From positions 1,674,001 to 1,738,000 of the forward strand of contig NZ_LR134355.1 of the NCBI RefSeq assembly GCF_900637205.1: 64,000 bases of DNA, in the 5' to 3' direction. This document shows, one piece after another, positions 27,948-38,000 of the stretch. Made by a program: the position numbers and the translations under genes. Source of the DNA: Mycolicibacterium chitae (GTDB lineage: Bacteria > Actinomycetota > Actinomycetes > Mycobacteriales > Mycobacteriaceae). Under the pieces are notes generated by a model. That model was given only the letters and a program-made list of their open reading frames with translations. It did not search any database and was not told the DNA's origin. Numbering within the stretch: the stretch's first letter is position 1; each line of letters starts with the position of its first letter.

Positions 27948-30900
27948 TCAGGAGACCGAGACGCCCTCTTCGGCGGTCGCCGAGGAGATCTCGTCATCGA
28001 GCAATTCGATGATGCGCGCGGTCACCGCCGCGGCGGTCGGGTGCTCCCACAGCAGCGTGGGCGGCAGCGACAGGCCGGTCTGCTTCTCGAGCTGCCGCCG
28101 CAACGACACCGTCATGATCGAATCGACCCCGATCTCGACCAGCGGAAGCCGGGTGTCGACGCTGTCGGCGGGCAGCCCGAGTTCGCCCGCCACCGCCGAG
28201 AGCACCTGTTCGGCAACCCATTCCGGGGTGTCCATGTCGCCGGGACCGACGGGTCCCGCGGGTGCGTCGTCGGACGCCGCGGATTCGGCGACCGCGGCGG
28301 CCGCCACGTCGGCCAGGATCGGCACCGACACCGCGTCCGGCAGCACCGGCAGCACCACCGGGTTCGCCTGTCCGGACCGCATCGCCACGTCCAGTGCGCG
28401 CATCGCGTCGTCGGCGCCGATGGTGTCCATGCCCAGCGCATCGAGTTGGGCGGCAACGAATCCGGAGTCCGAACCCATGCCGAGTCCGCGCCACGCGGTC
28501 CACGCCACGCTGGTGGTGGCGTCGCCGAGTTCGCGGCGGTGCCGCGCCAACGCATCCAGGAACGCGTTGCCGCAGGCGTAGGCGCCCTGCCCCGGGAAGC
28601 CGGCCAGGTAGCCGCACGACGAGAACAGCACCATCCAGTCCAGCTGCCCGGGCGGGAACATCTCGTGCAGGGCCAGCGCGCCGTCGACCTTGGGGTGCAT
28701 GGTCGTGGCGATCTCGTCGATGGTCGTATTCGCCAGGAACACACCGGCTTCCACGCCCGCGGCGTGCACGACGCCGCGCACCGGCGGCAGTTCGGTCAGC
28801 AACTCGCGCAGTTGCTCGGCCGCGCCGTCGGCGGCGATGTCCAGCCGCGAGACGTGCACCGAGACCCCGCGTTCCTCCAGCGCGGCGACGGCGCGGATCT
28901 GCTGCTGGTTCTCGGCGGTGTCCCAGGTGGCGCGCGACGGCAGGCCGGAGCGGGACAGCAGCACCAGCCGGCGCGCACCCAGATCGGCCAGCCGTTCGGC
29001 CATCCGCAGGCCCAGCACGCCGGTGCCGCCGGTGATCAGGTAGCTGCCCGCCGGTGAGCATTCCATCGGCGTACCGGTGGCGGATTCGAGGTTGCCCAGC
29101 CGGGCGGTGAGCGCCACGCCGTCGCGCACGACCACCACGGCGTGGCCGGCCAGGGTGGCCAGCGCCCCCAGCGGCAGGTGTCGGTCGGCGAGGTCGAGCA
29201 CCCCGCCCCACAGCTGCGGGTGTTCGGTGGTGGCGACCCGCGACAGGCCCCACAGCGGCGAGCGGTCGAAACCGCAGCCCTCGTGCACGCGCTGGGTGAG
29301 CGCCCACAGGCGCGCATCGATGCCCTTGTCCAGCAGGTGTTTCAGGGTTCCCAGCACGGTGTCCACCGCGTCGAGTGCGCTGTGCTCGGCGTCGGGCAGC
29401 ACCAGCACGATGGCATCCGGGCCCAGATCGGCCGGGAGGTCGGCCGGATCGGCGTGCACGCTGGCGCTCACCCGCGCGGCGGCGAGGTCGCGTTGGCACC
29501 AGCTGCGCGTCTCGGCGTCGCCGCCGACCAGCGCCACGTGCGCCGGCCGGGCCTGTTCGGCGTACTCGGTGGGGTGCCAGTTGACCTGGTGCAGCACGCG
29601 ATTGACGTCGCCGGCGGCGTTCTCGAGTTCCTCGAACGCCATCCCGGTGAGCACCACCAGCGGGGTGCCGGTCAGGTCGGCGATGACCACGTCGGTGCAG
29701 GTCGTCCCGGGCCGGCGCTGCACATGCAGCAGCACCGAATCCGACGGTGCGGCAAGGATGCTCACCCGTTCGATGCGGGCCGGCATGCGCAGCCGGGGCG
29801 GTCCGTCGAACACGGTCGAGGCCACCGAGGTGGCCGCGTCCAGCAGGCCGGCCCAGGTGTCCGGCCGGGAGCCGTCGGGATTGGCCCGCACCTGCGCGAG
29901 GAATTCGCCGTCGCCCTGGCGCAGATCCACCACCTGCCAGCCGAAGCCCATCTCGGCCACGCCGAGCGTCGCGAGCCGCTCCACCACGTAGTCCGGTGCC
30001 AATTCGGTGCCGCAGCGGGCCCGGACGGCCTGCTCGTCGAGCGGGGCGACGTCGGGACGCGGGTCGGCGGCGACCAGCGCGGTCGAGTGCGTCAGCCAGC
30101 CACCGACGCCGGGGTCGTCCTCGCTGACCAGGCGGCTGGCGATGCTCAGCGCCTGATCCTGCAGCACCACCTGCACGTCGCGGGTGCGCGCGGGCGCCAC
30201 CGGGGTGCGCAGGTGCACATCGGTGACATCGCCGCCGGCCGCGGTGTGAAAGGTGTTGAGCAGCACGGCCGCCGGGATGATCTCGGTGCCCTGCACGGGG
30301 TGGTTGGCGGGGTAGGGCCGCGTCGCCATGTCGAGGCGGGTCTCCCAGACCCGGGCCGGCACGCCGCCGGTGATCTCCAGCGGACCGCCCAGCAGGGTGT
30401 GGCTGTGCACATCGTGCAGGCCGCGCCCGGCCGGGGGCGTGCTCGGCGTGCGCCAGAAATGTCGGTGCTGCCACTGGGTGCCGGGCAGATCGTGGGCCCA
30501 CGGGCGCGATGCCGCCCCGTGGTCCACCGGGGCGCCGTGGCAGTGCAGCGCGGCCACGGCCGCGGCGACGCTGCGGACGGGAGACTGCTCGCGACGCAGC
30601 ACGCCGACGGCGGCGTGTTCGTCGATCCCCAAGTGCAGCAACGTTTCCACGACGGAATGCGACACCACCGGGTGCGCCGAGACCTCCAGGAACAGGCGAT
30701 GGCCGTCCTCGGCGGCCGCGGTGACCGCCTCGGCGAAGCGCACCCGGTCCCGCAGGTTGGCCACCCAGTAGTCGGGGCCGCGGGCCACCGTCGAGCGCGG
30801 GTCGGCCAGCGCGGTGGTGTACAGCGGCACCCGCGCGGGCCGCGACGGCGGCAGCGCGCCGGTGAGCCGGCCGAGTTCGCCGGTCAGCGCGTCCATGGCC

Positions 30901-33140
30901 GGGCTGTGGAAGGCGACGTCGGTCTTCACCCGGCGCACCATCACGCCGGCCTCGGACCAGTCGGCGGCGATCTGTTCGACCGCCCCCTGGTGCCCGGAGA
31001 TGACGGTGGACGTCGGTGAGGAACTGATGGCCGCGACGACGTCGGTGCGCTCCCCGAGGCGGCGCGCCGCCTCGTCGAACGGCAGTTGCACCAGCGCCAT
31101 GGCCCCCTGACCCAGCACGGCGCGGAAGCCGCGGGCCCGGTAGCACGCCACCGCGGCGCCCTGGGCCAGGTCGAACACCCCGGCGGTCACGCAGGCGGCG
31201 ACCTCGCCGACCGAATGGCCGATCACCGCGGCCGGTTGGGCCCCGCGCCGGCGCAGCACCGCCGCCAGGCCGACCTGCATGGCGAAGGTCAGCGCCTGGA
31301 CCTGATCGGTGCCGCCCAGTTCACCGGTGCTCAGCGCGGCGCGGGCGGAGAAGCCCAACTCGGCGCCGAAGATCGGATCGATCTCGTCGACGACCGCGGC
31401 GAAGGCGGGTTCGGTGGACAGCAGTTCGCGGCCCATCTCCGGCCAGTGCGAGCCGTGCCCGGAGAACACCCACACCGCGCCGTCGGCGGCCTTGGGCAAC
31501 ACGTGGCCGACGACGACGTCCGGGTCGCGGATGTCGTTGGCGAGGGCCTGTAGTCCTGCGACCAACTGCGCGCGGTCCTCGGCGATGACGGCGGCCCGCA
31601 CGGATTCGTGCGAGCGGCGTGCCCACAGTGCGGCGGCCACCTCGGTGAGCCCGAGCGGATGTTCCGTGAGATGTGTTGCCAGCGCGGCGGCCTGGGCCGC
31701 CAGGCGCGTCTGCGAGCGCGCCGAGACCGGCACGATGACCGGCTCTGAGACCGGCCCCGCGAGCGGGTGCGGAGCCGGCGGGGTCGCGGCGGCCGGCGCC
31801 TCCTCGAGCAGCACGTGGGCGATGGTGCCGCCGTAGCCGTAGCTGCAGACCGCGGCGCGGCGCGGGCGATCCGCGCGCCGCGGCCAGGCCTCGGCCTCGG
31901 TGGGGACCCGCAGGCCGGTGTCGGCCCAGTCCACCGCGGGGGTCAGCGTCTGGATGCCGGCGGTCGGCGGAATGGTCTCGTGGTGCAGGGCCAGCACGGC
32001 CTTGATCAGGCCGACGGCCCCGGCGCCACCCTCGAGGTGACCGGTGTTGGGCTTGACCGAGCCGATGCGCGCGGGATCGTCGTCGGGGCGCGCCGCGCCG
32101 TAGACCTCGGCCAGCGCGCCCACCTCGACGGGATCGCCGGTGGGGGTGCCGGTGCCGTGCGCCTCGATGAAATCGACGGTTGCGGGGTCGACGCCGGCGG
32201 TCTGGCAGGTCAGCCGGAACAGGTCGGCCTGCGCGGCGCCGTTGGGGGACATGATCCCGACGGTGCGACCGTCCTGGGCCACGGCTCCGCCGCGGACCAC
32301 GGCCAGCACCCGGTCGCCGTCGCGTTCGGCGTCGGTGAGCCGCTTGAGCACCACCACCGCGGCGCCCTCGCCGCGGCCGTAGCCGTCGGCCGCGGCGTCG
32401 AAGGTCTTGCAGCGCCCGTCGGGGGCGGTGGCGCCGGCTTGGTCGAGCACCCGGGTCAGCCCGGGCCCGATCAACGCGCTGACGCCGCCGGCCAGCGCCA
32501 GCGAGGTCTCGCCGGCGCGCAGCAACTGGCAGGCCTGGTGCACGGCCACCAGCGAGGCCGCGCAGGCCGCGTCCAGCGCCACGCTGGGTCCGCGCAGATC
32601 CAGCAGGTGGGAGACCCGGTTGGCGATGCCGCACAGCGAGGTGCCGATCCCGGTCCACGCCTCGATGCCGGGCAGGTCCTCCATCAGCAACTTGCCGTAG
32701 TCGTCGGAGTTGACGCCCATCAGCACCGCGGTGTCGGAGCCGGCCAGCGCCCGGGGCGGCACCCCGGCGTGCTCGAGGGCCTCCCAGCTGACCTCGAGGG
32801 CCAGGCGCTGCTGCGGGTCCATCAGTTCGGCCTCGCGCGGCGAGACCCCGAAGAATTCGGCATCGAAGCCGGCCAGGTCGTCGAGGAACGTGCCCAGCGT
32901 GGTGGTCTCGCTGAGCACCGCGGCGTTGCGCGGGTCGCGCCGCAGGTAGGGCTCCCAGCGTTCGCTGGGTACCTCCCGCACGGCGCTGCGCCCCTCGAGC
33001 AGGAACTGCCAGAACTGCGCGACGGTGGTGAGGTCGCCCGCGAGGCGACAACCGATGCCGACGATGGCGATCGGTTCCGGAGTGGCGGCGCTCACAGTTG
33101 GCTGTGAAACCGCTTCGTGTAACTGGCCGTTCGTGTTCAT
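27948..33140 (-). CDS. Iterative type I PKS, 6-methylsalicylic acid synthase type
   Basis: 1730 residues: KS (about 20-450; Cys193, His328, His368), AT (about 555-860; GHSVGE with Ser643; VAFH at 742-745, a malonyl-type motif), TH/DH (about 908-1180; HPVQGTEIIP with His947), KR (about 1365-1545; GGTGVLG at 1371, Tyr1521, Asn1525) and one ACP (Ser1674). There is no ER and no thioesterase. Order, size and the segment RPYPANHPVQG match bacterial 6-methylsalicylate synthases, which condense one acetyl and three malonyl units with one ketoreduction; related orsellinate synthases lack the KR. The TH domain can release the acid. It follows mbtA on the same strand after 117 bp and takes the place of mbtI/mbtJ, so it likely supplies the aryl starter for a methylated mycobactin. 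No strong Shine-Dalgarno is seen before the ATG. Confidence 0.88.
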   Translation of the reverse strand: MNTNGQLHEAVSQPTVSAATPEPIAIVGIGCRLAGDLTTVAQFWQFLLEGRSAVREVPSERWEPYLRRDPRNAAVLSETTTLGTFLDDLAGFDAEFFGVSPREAELMDPQQRLALEVSWEALEHAGVPPRALAGSDTAVLMGVNSDDYGKLLMEDLPGIEAWTGIGTSLCGIANRVSHLLDLRGPSVALDAACAASLVAVHQACQLLRAGETSLALAGGVSALIGPGLTRVLDQAGATAPDGRCKTFDAAADGYGRGEGAAVVVLKRLTDAERDGDRVLAVVRGGAVAQDGRTVGIMSPNGAAQADLFRLTCQTAGVDPATVDFIEAHGTGTPTGDPVEVGALAEVYGAARPDDDPARIGSVKPNTGHLEGGAGAVGLIKAVLALHHETIPPTAGIQTLTPAVDWADTGLRVPTEAEAWPRRADRPRRAAVCSYGYGGTIAHVLLEEAPAAATPPAPHPLAGPVSEPVIVPVSARSQTRLAAQAAALATHLTEHPLGLTEVAAALWARRSHESVRAAVIAEDRAQLVAGLQALANDIRDPDVVVGHVLPKAADGAVWVFSGHGSHWPEMGRELLSTEPAFAAVVDEIDPIFGAELGFSARAALSTGELGGTDQVQALTFAMQVGLAAVLRRRGAQPAAVIGHSVGEVAACVTAGVFDLAQGAAVACYRARGFRAVLGQGAMALVQLPFDEAARRLGERTDVVAAISSSPTSTVISGHQGAVEQIAADWSEAGVMVRRVKTDVAFHSPAMDALTGELGRLTGALPPSRPARVPLYTTALADPRSTVARGPDYWVANLRDRVRFAEAVTAAAEDGHRLFLEVSAHPVVSHSVVETLLHLGIDEHAAVGVLRREQSPVRSVAAAVAALHCHGAPVDHGAASRPWAHDLPGTQWQHRHFWRTPSTPPAGRGLHDVHSHTLLGGPLEITGGVPARVWETRLDMATRPYPANHPVQGTEIIPAAVLLNTFHTAAGGDVTDVHLRTPVAPARTRDVQVVLQDQALSIASRLVSEDDPGVGGWLTHSTALVAADPRPDVAPLDEQAVRARCGTELAPDYVVERLATLGVAEMGFGWQVVDLRQGDGEFLAQVRANPDGSRPDTWAGLLDAATSVASTVFDGPPRLRMPARIERVSILAAPSDSVLLHVQRRPGTTCTDVVIADLTGTPLVVLTGMAFEELENAAGDVNRVLHQVNWHPTEYAEQARPAHVALVGGDAETRSWCQRDLAAARVSASVHADPADLPADLGPDAIVLVLPDAEHSALDAVDTVLGTLKHLLDKGIDARLWALTQRVHEGCGFDRSPLWGLSRVATTEHPQLWGGVLDLADRHLPLGALATLAGHAVVVVRDGVALTARLGNLESATGTPMECSPAGSYLITGGTGVLGLRMAERLADLGARRLVLLSRSGLPSRATWDTAENQQQIRAVAALEERGVSVHVSRLDIAADGAAEQLRELLTELPPVRGVVHAAGVEAGVFLANTTIDEIATTMHPKVDGALALHEMFPPGQLDWMVLFSSCGYLAGFPGQGAYACGNAFLDALARHRRELGDATTSVAWTAWRGLGMGSDSGFVAAQLDALGMDTIGADDAMRALDVAMRSGQANPVVLPVLPDAVSVPILADVAAAAVAESAASDDAPAGPVGPGDMDTPEWVAEQVLSAVAGELGLPADSVDTRLPLVEIGVDSIMTVSLRRQLEKQTGLSLPPTLLWEHPTAAAVTARIIELLDDEISSATAEEGVSVS

Positions 33141-33187
33141 GTCAGTGAGAGTCCAAGTGCGCCAAGGGGTTTTGAGCAGGCCGAATG

Positions 33188-33203
33188 GACCTCGCCCGAG
33201 GTC
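33188..33203 (-). repeat. Perfect inverted repeat between mbtA and the PKS gene
   Basis: GACCTCG-CC-CGAGGTC, 7-bp arms. It could fold in the mbtA-PKS transcript or bind a dimeric protein. No U-tract follows on the minus strand, so it is not a standard terminator; it might protect an mRNA end or lower expression of the distal gene. Nothing else is recognisable in this 117-bp gap. Confidence 0.4.
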
Positions 33204-33257
33204 GATCTTGGCATGTCGACCCGTCGAATTGGGGGCTACATCCGTGCGGTACCGGTG

Positions 33258-34931
33258 TCATTTGTCCACCAGGGCGGCGATGATCTGTTTCTTGTCCACC
33301 TTCCCGACGGCGGTCTTGGGCAGCGACGGCATCGGGGCCAGCAGGTCCGGCTTGGTGTGCGCGGAGACCCCGCGCTCGTCGAGGAACCCGTTGAGTTCCG
33401 CCAGGGTGATCGGCGGCCCCTTGAAAACCACGGCGGCACAGATTTTTTCGCCGAGGTACTCGTCGGGCAGCGCGACCGCGGCCGCTGCGGCGATCTTCGG
33501 GTGGGTGTGCAGGTGCTCCTCGAGGTCCGAAGCCGACACCGTCTCCCCGCCGCGATGGATGACGTCCTTGATGCGGCCGGTGACCTCGACGTAGCCGGCG
33601 CGCGGGCCTTCGGTGAAGATCCGCACCCGGTCCCCGCTGCGGTAGAAGCCGTCCGGGCTGAAGGACCGGGCGTTGGCCTCGTCGGCGCGGTAGTAGCCGT
33701 TGAGCGTGTAGGGGCCGCGGACCAGCAGTTCCCCCTCCTCGCCGGGGGCCACCTCGATGCCGTTCTCGTCGACCACCCTCATCTCGTCGTGCGGCGACAT
33801 GGGCCGGCCCTGCACGTTGTCGACGACGTCGATCGGGTCGCCCGGGCGGGTGAAGTTCAGCATGCCCTCGGCCATGCCGAAGATCTGTTGCGTGCCCGGC
33901 GAGAGGTTCTCCCGGATGAAGCGGGCCTCGTCGGGCATCATCCGCGACCCGCCGACCTGGACCACCCGCAGCGACGTCGGCAGCACCGGTTCCCAGTCGC
34001 AGGCCTGCGCCCACAGCTTGGCCAGCGCGTTGACCAGACCGGTGAGCGTCACCTGGTACTTGTCGATCAGCGCGAAGGCGGCCTCGGGGGACGGATCGTC
34101 GGTGAAAACCGTTGTGGCGCCGACGGTCATCGAGCCCAGCAGGCCGGGGCAGGCCAGCGGGAAGTTGTGTCCGGCCGGCAGCGCCACCAGGCACACGTCG
34201 TCACCGGTCATCCCGTAGGCCTGGGCGCACGCGATCGCGTTGTAGCGGTAGTCGTTGTGGGTGCGGGGGATGAGCTTGGGCAGACCCGTGGTGCCGCCGG
34301 AGACCAGCAGCAGCGCGGGCAGGGTGGCGTCGACCGGGGCGGGCTCGGGGAGGGGTCCGGCATAGTCGGTGACCGCCGACCACGGGCGAAAGTCGCCGGG
34401 TTCGCCGTCGACGAGGATGTGGGTCAACCGGGGGTGCTCGGCCACCAGCCGACCGGCCATGTCGCGGAAGTCGAACCCGCCGGCCCGATCGGTGATGACC
34501 ATCCCGACCGCGCCGCTGACCTCGGCGAAATGGCCCAGTTCGGCGGTGCGGTGACCGGTCAGGCACATCACCGGAACAGCGCGCGCGCGCAGCAGGCCGA
34601 ACAGCGCCACCGCGAACCGGCACGAGTTGGGCAGTTGCAGCAGGATTCGGTCGCCGGGGGCGATGCCCTGGGCGGTCAGCCCCGCGCCCACCCGGTCGGC
34701 CAGCGCGTCGAGTTCGGCGAAGGTGTAGCTGGTGCCCGCGTCAGCAATCGCGGTCCGCTGCGGCCAGCGGGCCGCGGCCTCGCTCAGCAGGGTGTCCAAC
34801 GGCTGATCGGTCCAATATCCGGCCTGCCGGTAGGTTTCCGCCCGGTCGGCCGGGAAGGGGACGAATCCCGTTCGGAGGTCGTCGATTTCGTTATCGACGG
34901 CGTGCTGCGTGTTCGGTGTTCCTGTACTCAT
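33258..34931 (-). CDS. mbtA: Aryl acid adenylating enzyme MbtA (salicylate-AMP ligase type)
   Basis: 557 residues, close to M. tuberculosis MbtA. The P-loop is SGGTTGLPK (211-219); the ATP/hinge motifs GFYRSGDRV and GRIKDVIHRGGE and the C-terminal catalytic Lys in AVGKVDKK are present. Aryl-pocket residues by analogy with DhbE are His255, Asn256 (contact to the 2-hydroxyl), Phe257 and Cys261; Cys at this place is typical of enzymes using salicylate rather than 2,3-dihydroxybenzoate. It makes aryl-AMP and loads the aryl carrier domain of MbtB. Divergent from mbtB across two IdeR-like boxes. Given the PKS downstream, the natural substrate may be 6-methylsalicylate. Confidence 0.95.
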   Translation of the reverse strand: MSTGTPNTQHAVDNEIDDLRTGFVPFPADRAETYRQAGYWTDQPLDTLLSEAAARWPQRTAIADAGTSYTFAELDALADRVGAGLTAQGIAPGDRILLQLPNSCRFAVALFGLLRARAVPVMCLTGHRTAELGHFAEVSGAVGMVITDRAGGFDFRDMAGRLVAEHPRLTHILVDGEPGDFRPWSAVTDYAGPLPEPAPVDATLPALLLVSGGTTGLPKLIPRTHNDYRYNAIACAQAYGMTGDDVCLVALPAGHNFPLACPGLLGSMTVGATTVFTDDPSPEAAFALIDKYQVTLTGLVNALAKLWAQACDWEPVLPTSLRVVQVGGSRMMPDEARFIRENLSPGTQQIFGMAEGMLNFTRPGDPIDVVDNVQGRPMSPHDEMRVVDENGIEVAPGEEGELLVRGPYTLNGYYRADEANARSFSPDGFYRSGDRVRIFTEGPRAGYVEVTGRIKDVIHRGGETVSASDLEEHLHTHPKIAAAAAVALPDEYLGEKICAAVVFKGPPITLAELNGFLDERGVSAHTKPDLLAPMPSLPKTAVGKVDKKQIIAALVDK

Positions 34932-34979
34932 CCCGTACCAATACCGCCCTTCCGGGTAGGTGTGTCGGGACGATCATAT

Positions 34980-34998
34980 ATAGGGTAGCCTCCTCAAA
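34980..34998. promoter_or_regulatory. IdeR-like iron box 1
   Basis: ATAGGGTAGCCTCCTCAAA matches 12 of 19 positions of the IdeR consensus TTAGGTTAGGCTAACCTAA. It lies on the mbtA side of the divergent region. IdeR with ferrous iron represses siderophore genes at such sites. Confidence 0.6.
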
Positions 34999-34999
34999 G

Positions 35000-35018
35000 T
35001 TAGGGCAGCCTTTACTAA
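35000..35018. promoter_or_regulatory. IdeR-like iron box 2
   Basis: TTAGGGCAGCCTTTACTAA matches 13 of 19 positions of the IdeR consensus and starts 20 bp from box 1, about two helical turns, so two dimers could bind the same face. It ends 20 nt before the mbtB start and probably overlaps its promoter. M. tuberculosis also has a double box between mbtA and mbtB. Confidence 0.75.
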
Positions 35019-35038
35019 AACTTTGGGAGGGTCGATAA

Positions 35039-38000
35039 GTGGGTCGCTCCGCGACGAGTTCCCAGACCGTACACCAGCAGGTCGCAGAACTGCTCGGTGT
35101 CAGCCCGGACACGTTGGACCCCGAAGCCGACCTCATCGCTTCCGGTCTCGACTCCATTCGGATGATGTCGCTGTCCGGACGCTGGCGGCGACAGGGTATC
35201 GACATCGGTTTCGCCGCGCTGGCCGAGACGCCGACCGTGGCCGCCTGGACCCGGCTGGTCGCCGAGCGCACCGAGGACGTCCCCGCCGAACCGGCCGAGG
35301 CGCCCCGGGACGCCGACGGCCCCCAGGGCCCCGACGGCCCCCAAGACCTCGACGACGATGAACCGTTCCCGCTGGCGCCCATCCAGCACGCGCTGTGGCT
35401 GGGTCGCAACGAGGAGCAGGCCCTCGGCGGCGTCGCCCCCCACCTGTATGTCGAATTCGACGGGGAGGGCGTCGACCCGCGGCAGTTGCGCGTCGCCGCG
35501 GCCGCCCTGGCTCGTCGCCATCCGATGCTGCGGGTGGACATCCTGCCCGACGGCACCCAGCGGATCAGCGACCGCACCCTGCCGGTCACGGTGCACGACC
35601 TGCGCGACCTCGACACCGAGGCCGCGCACGCCCGGCTCGAGGAGATCCGGGACGCCAAGTCGCATCAGATCCTGCATGGCGAGGTCCTGGAGATCTCGCT
35701 GTCGCTGCTGGCCGATGGCCGCACCCGGCTGCACGTCGACATGGACATGTCGGCCGCCGACGCCGTGAGCTACCGCAACTTCATGGCCGACCTGGCGGTG
35801 TTCTACCGCGGCGAGGACCTGCCGGAATTGGGCTACACCTACCGGCGCTACCGCTCGGCGCTGACGGCCTCGACCTCGGTGTCCGAGGAGGACCGGCAGT
35901 GGTGGGCCGAGCGGGTGCCGCACCTGCCGGAGCCGCCGTCGCCGCCGCTGGTCCCGCCGTCGGAGCAGGCCAACCCGCGGCGCAACACCCGCCGCTGGCA
36001 CTTCTTCGACGCGGACATCCGCGAGGCGCTGTTCGCCTCGGCGCACAAGCGCGGCATCACCCCGGCGATGGCGATCGCGGCCTCCTACGCCGGGACGCTG
36101 GCCCGGTGGTCGACCAACTCGCACTTCCTGCTCAACCTGCCGATGTTCGGCCGCGAACCCTTCCACCCCGACGTCGACAAGCTGGTCGGCGACTTCACCT
36201 CGTCGCTGATGCTCGACGTCGACCTGACCGGCGCGGACAGCGCGGCCAAGCGGGCCCGCGCGGTGCAGGAATCGCTGCACACCACGGTCCGGCACGCCAG
36301 CTACTCCGGGCTGTCGGTGCTGCGCGACCTCACCCGGCACCGCGGCGTGCCCACGTTGGCGCCGTTCGTGTTCACCAGCGCCCTGGGCCTCGGCGACCTG
36401 TTCGCCGGCGATGTCACCGATCAGTTCGGCAAGTGCGTCTGGCACATCTCGCAGGGCCCGCAGGTGCTGCTGGACGCCCAGGCCACCCCGTTCGACGGCG
36501 GCCTGCTGATCAACTGGGACGTCCGCGAGGACGCCTTCCGGCCCGGCGTGGCCGACGCGATGTTCGCCCACCACGTCGACGAGCTGATCCGGCTGGCCCG
36601 CGACGACGCGGCCTGGGATGCGCTGGACATCACCGCGGTGCCCGGACAGCAACGCGAGGTGCGGGACGCGCACAACTCGCAGACGGCTCCGCTGAGCGGA
36701 GATGCGCTGCACGACGGGTTCTTTCGCGCTGCCGCCGCCACCCCGGACGCCCCGGCGGTGTTCAGCAGCCTCGGCGACCTGACCTACGCCCAGCTGCGCG
36801 AGCAGGTGCTGGCCGTGGCCGCGACGCTGCGCCACCGCGGCGTCGGGCCCGGCGACGCGGTGGCAGTGATGGGACCGAAGAACGCCGAGCAGATCCCGGC
36901 GCTGCTGGGCATCCACGCCGCCGGCGCGGTCTACCTGCCGATCGGCGTCGACCAGCCCGAGGACCGGGCGACGCGCATCCTGGCGAGCTCCGACGTGCAC
37001 TCGGTGCTGTGGTGCGGCGAGGCCACCGCGCAGACCGCCGCGTTGCCGGTCCCGGCGCTGACCGTCGCGGAGGCCATCGCGGCCGGCCGGACGGCGGCCG
37101 AGGGCACCGAGCCGGCGACGGCGGCCCCCGACGACATCGCCTACGTCCTGTTCACCTCCGGCTCCACCGGCGAACCCAAGGGGGTGGAGGTCAGCCACGG
37201 CGCCTCGATGAACACCCTCGAATTCATCAACCGGCACTTCGAGATCGGGCCGGCCGACCGCTGCCTGGCGCTGTCCACCCTGGAATGCGACATCTCGGTG
37301 CTCGACATCTTCGGCATGTTGCGCGCCGGCGGCTCGATCGTCGTCGTCGACGAGGACGACCGCCGTAACCCCGACGCCTGGGTCCGGATGATCGACGAGC
37401 ACCAGGTCACCGTGTTGCACTGGCTGCCGGGTTGGCTGGAGATGCTGGTCGCGGTCAACTCGGACCGGATCTCCTCGGTGCGGGTCGTGCCGACGGGCGG
37501 GGACTGGGTGCGCACCGAGATGGTGCGCGCGCTGCGGTCCCAGGCCCCCGGCGCGCGTATCGCCGGCCTGGGTGGCGCCACCGAGACCGCCACCCACAAC
37601 ACCATCTGCGAACCCGGTGAGCTGCCGGCCCAGTGGGCCGCCGTCCCGCTGGGCGTGCCGCTGCCCAACAACAAGTGCCGGGTGGTCGCGGCCGACGGTT
37701 CGGACTGCCCCGACTGGGTGCCCGGCGAGTTCTGGGTCGGCGGGCGCGGCATCGCGCGCGGCTATCGCGGCCGGCCCGACCTGACCGAGGAGCGCTTCGT
37801 CGAATACGACGGCACCACCTGGTACCGCACCGGGGACCTGGCGCGCTACCGGCCCGACGGCACACTGGAATTCGTCGGCCGCGCCGACCACCGCGTCAAG
37901 ATCAGCGGCTACCGCGTGGAACTCGGCGAGGTCGAGGGCGCGCTGAACCGCCTCGACGCCGTCGACGGCGCGGTCGCCGCCGTGGTGCCGGTGGCCGGCG

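Noticed and set aside
27948..33140. PKS as a mycolic-acid, phthiocerol or sulfolipid enzyme
   Set aside because: No ER, no starter-loading or methylmalonyl features, and the TH-domain motif and single-module length fit aromatic 6-MSAS enzymes.
33188..33203. Rho-independent terminator between mbtA and the PKS gene
   Set aside because: The inverted repeat has almost no loop and no U-tract follows on the transcribed strand.
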